Source: Alternaria dauci (lineage: Eukaryota; Ascomycota; Dothideomycetes; Pleosporales; Pleosporaceae). From it: 64,000 nucleotides of DNA. The position numbers and the translations under genes are program-made. Under the pieces are notes generated by a model that saw nothing but the letters and a program-made list of their open reading frames with translations, was not told the DNA's origin and did not search any database. The stretch is from the NCBI RefSeq assembly GCF_042100115.1, contig NC_091275.1, positions 310,001 to 374,000 on the forward strand, written 5' to 3'. Shown here in pieces: positions 10,284 to 21,770 of this stretch (position 1 is its first letter; every line of letters starts with the position of its first letter).

Positions 10284-12959
10284 ATGGAACCTAGCAAGTC
10301 GAGGGAGCTTCTAGAAATAGAAGTCAGAAGCAATGGACTTTCACTCCACAACAAGAATGAGGAAGATCTCGAGAAATTATGGGAAGAAGCCGAGGTAGTA
10401 CTGCTAAGTGACCCCACTTAATTCAGCACCCGTTAACATGTCCGCATAGGAAGACTTCTTCACGAAGACGGGCATCAACCTCAGGGACAGGACCGATCAG
10501 CAGAAGGACAAGAACGGGTTTCAAACTCATATCAGCGCCCAGATCAACGAGATTCTAAACGCTAGACCGGAAGGATACGCCGTTACCAATCAAGAAGGGC
10601 ACCAACGCGTCAGCATAAGGGACACATTAAAGAGCTCGTTCACGATAGCCAAGAAGACCTTCAAGTCGGTGTTCAAGGTGATTTAGAAACTCCAAGAGTT
10701 CCTTCTGCCCATAGCTGCTAGTATTCCTTTTGTGGGAGCTGGCGTTACACTGTTGTTGAAGTCTATTAAGTTACTTGTCGAAACGACTAAGAACTACTAC
10801 AAGATCTTCACGAACGTGGCAGATCTGTTTGAGCAGGTCGGTTTCTTCTCTATGAGATTTGACATAGTGATGGAAGCTCAGAAGGCTGGGGCAACAGTGC
10901 ATCCCAGACTCGTAAGTGAACAACATGGCCGTATCCTTGCTGTACGAGCCGGTCATCTCGGGTGAACATCTGGACTGATTAAGCGATAGGTGCAACTCCT
11001 GAACGTTATCCTCAAGCACATTGTACATTGCGTCGCTCTGTATATCAAATTTACGAAGGATGCGGAGAGGGCGCATGGCTGCAAAAAGGTTGCCGAAGTT
11101 ACAGACATGTTCTTTAATATAATGGGAGGAGATGACCAGGAAGTGGGCCAGAATTTGACAACATTACGAAAACTTGTAAAAGAAGAAAGAACACTGTCAG
11201 CAGCATTGGTTCTGTCAACGGTCCTTCAAACCCACAAGAACGTCATCACGATTCGCGAAAACGTCGACACAATCATGCATACCATGTCGGAACCAAGCAA
11301 GGTCAGCAAGTTGAAGGAGTGGCTCCACATCGACAGTGAGCCTTGGACTTCTCGCTATCGCACATGCGCGGACCACCGTGTGCGTGGCACAGGAGAGTGG
11401 CTGTTGCAGCATGAATTTCTAACGGCTTGGGCTGCAGCTGGAAAAGAATCGCAAGTCCTTGCACTTGAGGCTGATTTCAGTACTAGGAAGACGTATCTTG
11501 CTATTACTGCAATCAAACACCTCCAGGAACATGCTAGAGACTGCCCAACGCGTGCAGCTGTAGCTTACTATCTGTTTGATCGTACTGACATCCCATCGAC
11601 TACCAGGCACGTCATGCGTGCAGTCTTGTTTCAGCTCTGCATCCAGAATGCCCAGTTCTTCACGCTTGCCCAAGAAACATTAGAGGATCCGAAACAGAAA
11701 AACACTCAGTGTAAGGATTTGTAGGACAAGATTGTTCAGGACGTACTACCTAAAATGCCGGAATTGAATTACTACATAGTCCTTGACGGCTTAGACCACA
11801 TGAAGGAGAAGGAATCTAGAAGTTTGCACGATGTATTGCAACGCTCTAGCCCAGCAAGCTTAGGAATGCGCTTTCTACTCACAGGTAACCGCACCTAGTT
11901 AGGCACCGTCACGAAGCACACTAGCATCACAACTGCCACAATCTCTCTCAGCGAAGGGTATCCCACTTCGAAAGATATTGCACTAGTCGCGAAGGATTCA
12001 CTTTCGAGATGCGATTATTTCACAGAAACACCTAGGAACGACGACTTCCCAGCAAACGTCAGCGAGCAACTCGTCGAGATGGTATCAGGCGATTACTATA
12101 TTCTGTCCTGGTATACCTCAAGCATTCGCCACGCATCGTCACGGTCAAAAGTTGAGCGAGTCATGAGTAAAAAACATCAGTCTCGTCGTGATGTTGTTCT
12201 GCACGATCTATCCCGTCTTGCGAAGCGACTACCAGAAAAAGATTCGTTGGAGCTAAAAGATACCCTTCATTTGCTAGCGGTCCTACATCATCTAGGAGTG
12301 ACGATGCCGCGTTTAGCGACCGTTCAAGATTTTGTCGCAGGAGATGGTGGCACTTCCACTTTGGTCAGGTCGACCATAGAATCCACCTACTCTTGCTTGT
12401 TGACGATAGATTGTCGAAAGTACCTCGATTTTGCCGCAATCGAGATTCCGGAGTATCTGCTGGTTGAACCTCGCGAAACTTTAGCTGCGCCTTGGCTCTT
12501 GCAGGATGGCAGCCACGCTCAACTACGAGCCATTCGAGAGTATTTGACCGCAACGTTCACTCCAAAGGCCCTGGATACATATGGATTCAATGAAGAGTTT
12601 TTCAAATCCAAGGAAAACCAAATATCTGTGCTGTCGCAATTCATCATTGATTGGGACACTGCGATGGCGACCACAAAGGTACGCCTGATTGGAAGTCTGA
12701 GAAATTTGAAGAAAGATGTCGACGGTCATTGGACTAAGGAGTCAACCGCTTTGTCTGCGTTAGCTCGTGATCTGCTTCCAAAGATCCTCTTTCGACTTCG
12801 GGCAGTCAGGCTGAGCGACGACGTGGGAGTAAATCTAGGCAAGAGTCTCGCAACACTTTTTCTCGAGAGCGATATGTTGAACGTATTTCTGCCTGTGGAA
12901 GCAAAGAAGGAGACAAACGACAGTTGGGGCGTAGATAAGGAATATTTTGAGGCAGCATT

Positions 12960-13069
12960 TGTTAGAACGCAGCCCCGCACCACTACGCTATACAACTAAA
13001 AAGGTACATATAATTAGTAAACTATTAATTATAGTATAGGATAGTATATATTATTAGCTAGGCCTAATA
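12960..13069 (+). repeat. Left LTR of the mini-retroelement
   Basis: 110 bp, from TGTTAGAACGCAGCCC to GCTAGGCCTAATA. It is co-linear with the right LTR; differences are mainly C/T and G/A transitions. Confidence 0.88.
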
Positions 13070-13283
13070 ATATCCCCTTTCTTTATAGTGTATACCTTTT
13101 AGCGTAGGCTTCTTACGTAGGCTACTAGGCGTAAGCCTATAATAGATAAGTAGGTAATACTAGACCCTCTAGTAGCTTATAATAAGCTAGCTTACACTAA
13201 ACTAGCCTTATAAGGGATTAAATGATAGACCTTTAGCCCTATTACTTCTATAACCTTATACGCTAGTAGTTTACTAATTATAA

Positions 13284-13393
13284 TATTAGAATATAGCTCT
13301 ACACTACTACGCTATACAACTAAAAAGGTATATATAATTAGTAAACTACTAATTATAGTGCGGGATAGTATATATTGTTAGCTAGGCCTGACA
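13284..13393 (+). repeat. Right LTR of the mini-retroelement
   Basis: 110 bp, from TATTAGAATATAGCTC to GCTAGGCCTGACA. It has the same length as the left LTR with no indels apparent. Confidence 0.88.
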
Positions 13394-15939
13394 GCATTTA
13401 AGTACATGGAGGTCGGCCTAGATGATTACAAGGATTCAGCATAGGCTTTGGGTTCAACTCGACCAGATATCCGATGTGCTGATGACTTGAAAAAGATCAC
13501 AAGTCAAATGATAGCCACAAGATGGTTGCAAAGCAAATCTTTCTGGGCAAGAGAAGACTTTAAGCATATGTTCAAATGGTTCACGATCACACGTCAGCTG
13601 GGACAGGTAAATAACACTCGGACAAGGGGCTGTGAACCCTACAACGGGGCAGATTGCAACCAATGGTTCCATCCACAAAATTGGTTCAGGATTTTGAGTT
13701 GGGTTGAGGCTGGAAATGTTCAAATAACCGACAAAGCCGATCTCGACATTCATACCGCCGCAACATTATGTGCATTTGGCGTCAAGACAAGTCTACCCGC
13801 TGATTTACTCTCTGCTCACATTGAGACTGATTGGCGGGCTATAGTGTTGATGGCTGAAGCGACGTCCTTGACGGCTTGGAGGAAACCGGATCAGGACTAA
13901 CGACTTGGCAAAGCGTACAGCCTTTGCAATCAAGCTCTGAAACTCATGAATCGCAGTAAGGCTGATCGTGAGTTAGTGATGAGGGCGATTGACGACATGC
14001 TAAGTTGGCAAGAGCATTGGTTCGACTCTCACATAAATATATTTTTAGAGAGTTAGCGATGGAAATAAACACATGCAATAATGGTGGCTTATTGTCCTAT
14101 AAGATGGTTTATGGTACCTTGGCAACCGCTATTCGTGTAAAAGACATCGACGGCTGTTTCGAAATCTTCAAGTCCTTCTACAAGTCACACTGGGACCTCC
14201 TTCTCGAAACATTCGCCTATCATGCAGACAAGGTGTGCAACAGCTTCATGCATCTTGCATTAAGCTATACTATCGCCAACGACGCGGACGGTGTTTGTTT
14301 TTCCACCTTGTGTGAGGTGTATCGGAACTCACGAACCCTCTACGCTAGTACAGACGTACTTTCAGAGCAACAGAAAACCCTTACGGAACTTAAGCTTGAA
14401 TTCTGGCTTGGCCGGCTGAACTTCCTGCAATCAACACACTCCAAGCTCGATGAGGCGATTGGTGTCTGGGAAAACCTCATCCAAGACCTTCTACGTAGCC
14501 CTGCTACTACAGAGATTGTGCTCATGTTGCCAATTGTGACGTATCTGTGCTCTGCGTATGTCCAAAAGGTCCTGAAAAGTCCGGGGAGCCCGAACAGCAT
14601 TGACATCGTGGCTAGGGTCATCAGATTGGTTGAGATAGGTAAAACCTCCCAGGCCCCTCAGTTCGTCAAGCTCCAATTCCGGACTAGTCTCTGTCTTGCA
14701 AGGATACACATGGCGCAAGGAAACAAAGACGAGGCGCACAAAGTTCTCCAAGAACATTCGACCCGTGCCTTTGCGATGATCTTTCAAGGCCACGACGAGT
14801 CGTTGTCAAATATTGGGTGGTTCTATTTGGCGTCGATATTGACGGTGCTTGGTCAAGAGGTCGCCGCACGGGTATGGACAAAAGTCCAAATGCCCCAGTG
14901 CGGTGAACGGACAATCTATGAGGATTGGGACGTGCATGCGGAAAGGAACGCAAACCTCATTGAAGACCTCCCTCTCGACGAAAAGACTTACGGCCAATTA
15001 AAAGCCATTGAGAAAGGTAAGTATTTCACTCCAGACGAATCGCCAGACGATCACCACCTCCCTTCATATGCTTCGATGGCATGCGACGGACGCCAATGCG
15101 ATTCTGAATCGCTTATTGCAGGTACGGTCTCGAGGACTCATTGCCAGCTGCTGGGGCAATCATGGTACCCCGAAGACTACTGGGTCTGTCGCGACTGTGT
15201 GTCGACAATGCTTTGTTTTACGTGTCGTGGTTTCTTAGTAGCAGGGGCGTTGCCACCCATGGGTTGTCAGGCTAGCCATGAGGGAGTTACCGTCGAGGGT
15301 TCATCTGAGCTGTCGGAAGACGATTCCGCTACTATCACGAAGCTTCGAAGAGATTGGGAAGCTTGATAGGGCCAGGGTTCCTCAAAGTAGAAATGTAAAC
15401 AAGTGGGCTCCGTTAGGTAACGAGTGAGGAAGCAAGCTGATCAGCAAGAGAGATGGACGATATTCGTGATCACTTCGGGGAGGCGGTGGTTGGTGAGTGT
15501 CGCAGTCAAGGAAAGCACGATGCGACAACGGCATGAGCTGGCATGGCGTCGCGCGGGCGAAGCTGGCGATTGGTGCGTGGCGTGATTGCGTCATCACCAA
15601 AGGCAAGAGCGGGTATCAGGGCTTGGAACATGGAAAACATTGCTTCTCGATGGAGGAAATAAATCGGGTGGATTACAGCTGATAGACATGCGGTGAGCGC
15701 GACTCTTGCTAAGGTATGGGATTGTCGAGTCCTGCGCATTCGTTTTTTTGGGGAATAGTATTATCATAAGAATACACGAATTGGAGCCGAAGGCTCTGCT
15801 GGACACAATGGGGCAATGAGTGGGGGCAGATCCTCGCTATCTGCAATAACGATTGGCTTGAAGCGAGAAGTGTTCGGCCCGATCAGGGCCGATTGGAAGA
15901 AGAGTTGGGGTGATATTACAAGTAACAAAAGGGTGAATC

Positions 15940-16350
15940 CTCCTTATATAAGGAAAGCTATAGATAAAGGAAGGAAGGCTAAGTATAGGGCGTACTAAGT
16001 TATATAATATACTATTACACTAAAGACTAATATCTAGAATAGTAGAGTACCTTAGGATAGTAGCGCTATTATAACTATCTACTATAGAAGGGATAGATAG
16101 GATAGTAGGACCTAAAGTAATAGGTATAAGAATATATTAGATCTTATTATTATACTTATTATAGTTAACTTAAATAGTTTATCTCTTATATAGATTATTA
16201 ACTAGTTATTCTATTATTTATAAAATTAGTATTATTATTCTCTTAGTTATAATAATAACTCTTTTCTACCTAATTATTCTATACACTACCTTATAGACTA
16301 TCACCTAAGCCTATCTCGCCCTAGTACAGACTAAGCTTAGAGAAGTATAG
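15940..16350. repeat. AT-rich RIP-like block
   Basis: About 400 bp of TA-dominated sequence with very little CpA or TpG, sharply different from the balanced sequence on both sides. It is probably a RIP-mutated repeat remnant. No terminal repeats were identified. Confidence 0.6.
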
Positions 16351-18161
16351 TAAACCCCCGTGTAATAGGTGATTGGCAAATCATTGGCAGCGGAAGTCCG
16401 AGTTTTGGCAGTGCCCGAATTTGGGCCTTCCATCGACATGTTTGTTCAGCCACCTTTGAGCGGACTTGGAAGAGGAGCAGGCTTTCCGGACTGCCTTTAT
16501 AAGTGTATTTTTCGATGGTCACACCCATGAAGGAGTGGTGACAACGAAAAATGGGGTCAAGGGGATGATGCACGCATGTCATCGATTGAGCGAAGTCTTT
16601 GCTCAAGAATCCACAGCGCCATATTGAATACAAACAGAGCATACATGCTTGAGATTCCGACACAATCGTTTAGCTGTAAGACCTCACCCCAGCGCTTCAC
16701 TTCCGCGGTCTTTCCCAATAAAGGGGCGTGCAGTCGCAGAGTATTGGCGGCCGTTTCGGCCTGCCTATCCACTGCAGGCAGGTGTCTCGTCAGGCGACTG
16801 AGGATTGTCTTCCGCATGCTCAACTTACGCCTTTGCTTCTCTCATCGCTACATGCAGGACAGCGCCATCTGCGAATGCAGATCGAAGCCAGCATCGGTAT
16901 AGCAGTAAGGCTTTGTAGAAATGCAACATCAGCCCAGCGTGACATGTCGCAAACCGCAAAGTGACCCCTAATGAACGAGGCTGTTAAGATATCCAGCCAC
17001 ATCGAGATCCGTTATGACCCGCTATGCGGCGATGGTAACAGTGTTGATGATCGTGGGACGAGATTTCTTAGGCAATGGCCTGTGAGCGGGCCCCATACCG
17101 TCATGCAGCTCATGGTACGAGATTTTGAACACATTGCTGGCCCAAGGCTGAGATAGCCTAGGAGCAAGTGGAAGCTAGCATTGTGGTACGAATAGAGAAA
17201 AATGTATCGGATATACGCATCTGCATCAGCATACGAAGCAGTCTTCGGCTCCTTGCTATATCAAGACGTTGTCAGTATTGGTCATCAGGGGCAGACATCA
17301 ACAGTCCCATTCACACATAGCTGCAACCAGCGCGACGGCGGCCCGTGTCTTCTGGTGCAAATCGATCTACTCGTCACGCTTGGTTTGTCCCACCCGACAG
17401 CGACATGTGCCAAACCAGAAGAGTTGGATGTACGGGCAAAGGTCAAAGCGTGCTGGGAGCCATCCCTTCCCAGACCGGTTTTCCTTCTCGCTCTGGAAGT
17501 TATCAAAAGCGACCAGCGGGAAATATCGTCCAGGGAGCTTGACAAGCCTGAGGCGAATGCAATTATAGGCATCGAAACGCTTCACATCAGAAACCACACT
17601 CGTCGAGACATGTGCTCAAACTGAATCCCTTCTGAAATATTTTATGCAATTGGATCTTCAACGAACGACCGGGCTCAGGAAGAGCCGGCAAACAGTCGGA
17701 GTGGACCTTGAAGCGGCACTGACATCCAACGGGTGAGTGGGCCAAGACGTGGCACGTGGGACATGAAAAAGACTATTTCACAACGTCCAATACGAACTCC
17801 ACGCTGTGAAGGCGGTCCCATACCCTTAGTATGAAGAGAATCCCCTCAACTATGGTTTGACGATGACCCATAACCAACGAACCACCCACGATTTCCAAAA
17901 CCTATATGTTCCATACGCAAAGAGGCTATCATCAAGAGACGTACCGGACATTGGAGAAGTCGTATGGCGAGAATTACAACGCGAGAGTTCCACGATAGTG
18001 ACAGAGAGATACACCCTATTCTATAGCTGTACTTCAAGACGCGGGATATCCTCTACTGGTGTCAAGACTGGCCATAGATTGAGAACGCATTGTCCAGCAC
18101 GAGAAGGGCGTACGCTTCATGACAGCTACAAACGTCGCTATCGCTGCAACTAAATACAGAC
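16351..18161. other. Gene-free stretch
   Basis: Balanced base composition with several overlapping short frames on both strands (the longest about 140 codons at 17202-17624). None shows a recognisable motif, and both strands are equally open, so no gene is called. Confidence 0.45.
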
Positions 18162-21100
18162 TTGTCAACAATCAAGCCAGCTTGATCGCTATCAAGCTAG
18201 CGCATCAAGCTAGCTATTTAATCAAGCTAAGCTAGCGTAGAGGTGTAAATTAATTAAGCTAAGCTACTATAAGCTAGCTTAATTGTTTAGCTTAGTTAGC
18301 TTAATTAGCTAAGGCCTATACGTAAGGTTATTAGGTTTACTATAGTAGTAATCTTATAATACTTTTTTAGTATTAAGGTTAGTAACTAATAAATAAAAAA
18401 AATCCCTAATAATACTATATATATATAAGTATATATAAAAAGATCCTATAATAAAGATATTACTACTATAATTTAAGTTTTATAAAAAAAAAACTAACTC
18501 CTATTAGACTAGCTTAATAGGGGGAAAGCTTATATAGCTATATAATATATTACTAGATAAGTCTTCTCTCTTATTAGGTAGGTGTACTAAGAGCTAGCTA
18601 TAGCTATTATATACCTCTACTAAGCTTACTATACTTAATAGAGTTAAGTATATAAGTAATATTACTATATATATATATATAGTATTAATGTTATTATAAG
18701 TAAAAGTAAATATATATAATAAAAAATATATTATTTAGCTACGTAATTATATAACTATAATATAATATTTATAGTATCTTATATTACGTTTCTTACTAAT
18801 AGATTATAGTAAGTTAATTATTACTATTAAATTTATTTAATTATTACATTATAGTAGTTACTTTAAGTAGTTATAATAGAGGTTACTAAGTAATATATTT
18901 TATACTACTTAGGTTCCTATCTTATATTATAATTATTAACTCTATATATATAATACTACCTATATACTACTATATTACTATTAGCTTTCTATAGTTATTA
19001 CTATATCCTTATTATAGTTATACTATAGAAGAGATATACTAAAAACGCTATTATAGTATTAATAATAAAGTATCCTAAACTTATACCTAGTAGTACTTAT
19101 AGCTAAGCTATACTTATTAAAAGCCCTTTATTATTACTTTATCTATTACCTTATAAAGCCTTAGTTAAAGTATCTTAAGTATTAAGTTTTAAAGTATAGT
19201 TATATAAGTTATAATTAAAGGAGTCTATTAATCTACCTACTAAAGGTAGTAAGGAGGTAATAATAATAACTAGTAAGTCTAATAATATAGCCTTTAATAA
19301 GGAGTTAGAAGATAACTTTAATAGTATTAATTAAAATTATCTCTATTAGTTTATAAAGCCTATAGCGTTATAGTATTATAAGAAAAGCTAGATCTATAAC
19401 TATAGCTAGTGTATTATACTATAAAGTAATCCTTAATATATATATTTTATATACTACTATTAATATAAGTATAAGCTTATTAACCTTAGTATTATAAAAG
19501 TATATAAGATAATAAACTTAATATCTTCTACCTATTAATACTTTAGAGAGAAGAGATATAGCTATAGCTACCTACTACCTTATATAATAGCTTATTTTAT
19601 AATAATAAGTATCCTCTAATAAGTACTTACTAGTAATTAGGTTAGCTAAAGTATTATAAATAAGCTCTCTAGCTTTAACTCCTAGCGCTTTTAGCTTAAT
19701 ATAGTTAACTAGCTTATTAAAGCTAACCTCCTACTATCTATATTTAAATTACTAGCTTTTTAATAATTAATATTATTAGCTAATATTTAAGTAGAAGTAG
19801 TACTATAAACGTCTTATAATAGTATCTCTTATTATATTATACGCCTATATAACTACTTATAGCTATAGGTTATTATAGAACTATTATAAGTATAAAGTAA
19901 GATATATATAAGTTTTAATAGCTAAATAATAAAAAGTAGTAAGTATAAGTTCTTAGGTATTATTACTTACTATATTAATAAGTAAGATAATATTATAGAC
20001 CTACCTATTATACTACTATAGTTAATAGGCGCCTATAATAGATATAGGATAGTAAAAGTTATTATCTAAATATTAATAGAGTTTAATATAATAGCTTAAT
20101 ATATTAGCTACTTTATACTTAATAATATAAGTAATAATAATACTATAATAAATATAATTACGTAGATAATAGGCTTTAACCTATACTATTACTACCTTTA
20201 TTATAGTCCTTATATAATTAACCTTATTAGTTAAATACTCTTTTAAGGAGAAAATAGTACTTTATATAATAATAATCCTACTAAGACTACTACTAAAAGT
20301 AAGTATATAAGTAAGTAGAAGTATAATAAGCCTTTAGGTATACTCCTAAATATTATTAACTATATTAAAATACTATAGTAATATACTCTTTTTACTAACT
20401 TTTAGTACCTTACCTATTATAAGCTACTAGCTAATATACCTCCTAATAAATATAGGATCCTTAAGCCTATTAAACTTATTATTATATACTAGAACTCTTT
20501 CTACTTATACTTTAAGCGCGCTATATAGCTTTAACTAGTAATTAATATATATATTAACTACTATATAAAGTATATATAAGATAAGGATACTTATACTAAG
20601 TTATAGTATAATAAACTACTTTATATACTATACTAGATAAGATTAGATAGCCTTATAATATATAATTAGGTAGTAGTTATAAAGTATATAAATACTTTAA
20701 AGCTATTAAAAGCTACTATAAAATACCTTAAGGGGTGTAGTAATAGTAAGAGGTTTAGCTATATTACTAAAGTTATCTTAGTATTTAAGTATATACTTAA
20801 CTACTATAAATTACGTATACTAGCTTATAAGGCTATTAAGTATAATATTTATAATAAGGTACCTAAGGACTACCTTATAATTAATATACGTATAGCGTAG
20901 GTAAAAGCTAGTAAGTATTATACTAAATTAGACCTATTACCTACCTACTATATAGCTATAATACTCTACTTATATTACTAATTATATTATAATAAATCCT
21001 AGGCTACTAAGAAACCTACCTAGCTTAAGTCTAATAACTTTAGTTTCTATAGCTTATAAGCTTAATATAATACTAGTTAACTAGCTATATAATACTAAAA

Positions 21101-21770
21101 GGTACTATTAAATAATATAGATAATATAATTAATAGTATTATTAATCCTATAACTATTAGTAATAGTAATAAAGTAGCTAATACTAAGTATACCTAGTAG
21201 AAGCTATATAAGTAGTAGGTAGAGAAGGGTAGTAAGTTTACTAATAACCTAATAAAATACTAGTTATTAATATAGGATTACTATCCTTAACTTAGTAAGC
21301 TTATACTTAATATACTATCTATCCTAGTATTAAACTATAAGTATAAGTATATATTTAGTAAGTTAGGTAATCTCTTAGAGCCTTACTAATAAGGTATATA
21401 ACTATAGCTTCTAGTAGTAATATAGTATATATAATAGTAGTATATAGCTAGTCTACGTAATAATAAACTTAATAATAGAAACTCTATAATAGATAATAAG
21501 ATAGAGGCGTTATATAGTATAAGCGCGTAGGACGTTAGAGATAGTAGTACTAATAGCAATTTAGAAACTTAACTCTAAAAAAAGCTATAATATAGCTAAT
21601 ACTACGTATTTATATAGCCTTAAAAACACTTTAACTATTAAGCTAATTAAGCTAATTAATTAAGCTTATTAATTTTAACCTACTAAGCTAATTAAGCTAA
21701 CCTAGTGTATAGGTACGATACAATCAAGCTAAGCTAGGGCACCTAGCTTGCTTAGCTTGATTGTTGACAA
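18162..21770. mobile_element. 3.6-kb RIP-destroyed element with terminal inverted repeats
   Basis: The left end TTGTCAACAATCAAGC is matched perfectly, inverted, by GCTTGATTGTTGACAA at the right end (16 bp). Inside both ends are many short subterminal copies of AAGCTA/TAGCTT and TCAAGC. The interior (about 18240-21680) is overwhelmingly A/T, shows CpA and TpG only rarely, and has no open frame of 60 codons, so any transposase has been erased by RIP. Class is unknown: the ends suggest a DNA transposon, but the target duplication is unclear. The 13-mer CTAAATACAGACT lies beside both ends (18150-18162, and 21776-21788 after six extra bases). Confidence 0.75.

Larger units (their letters stand above)
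12960..13393 (+). mobile_element. LTR mini-retroelement (TRIM-like) inside the NLR pseudogene
   Basis: Two 110-bp direct repeats (12960-13069 and 13284-13393) bound a 214-bp AT-rich core with no coding capacity. The outer ends are TGTTAG and CTGACA, the TG...CA form of LTRs. The inner ends have become TATTAG and CTAATA, exactly the TG-to-TA and CA-to-TA changes made by RIP. The element is flanked by a perfect 5-bp duplication GCATT (12955-12959 and 13394-13398). Total length 434 bp marks it as non-autonomous. No clear primer-binding site survives. Confidence 0.88.
10284..15366 (+). pseudogene. Broken NLR/STAND-type gene (Goodbye domain, NACHT-like, TPR-like, zinc-ribbon end)
   Basis: Starting at ATG 10284, intron-like gaps 10395-10449 and 10912-10989 restore one long frame. 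Order: an N-terminal Goodbye-like region (LEKLWEEAE, spliced to DFFTKTGINL); a helical linker; a GTGEWLLQHEF motif followed by a degenerate P-loop (EADFSTRKTYLA where functional relatives have GxxGxGKSYLA); a Walker-B-like YYIVLDGLDH; a helical middle; TPR-like helices from about 14100; and a Cys pattern (CDGRQC, YWVCRDC, MLCFTC) near the end. It is broken by in-frame TAG at 10684, 11722, 11896 and 13442, TAA at 13898, a frameshift near 14020-14050, and an LTR element at 12960-13393. Removing that element rejoins the frame exactly. The family senses non-self or triggers cell death; this copy cannot make one full protein. Confidence 0.85.

Noticed and set aside
17202..17624. 140-codon plus-strand frame as a gene
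   Set aside because: A 95-codon frame overlaps on the minus strand and neither has recognisable features.
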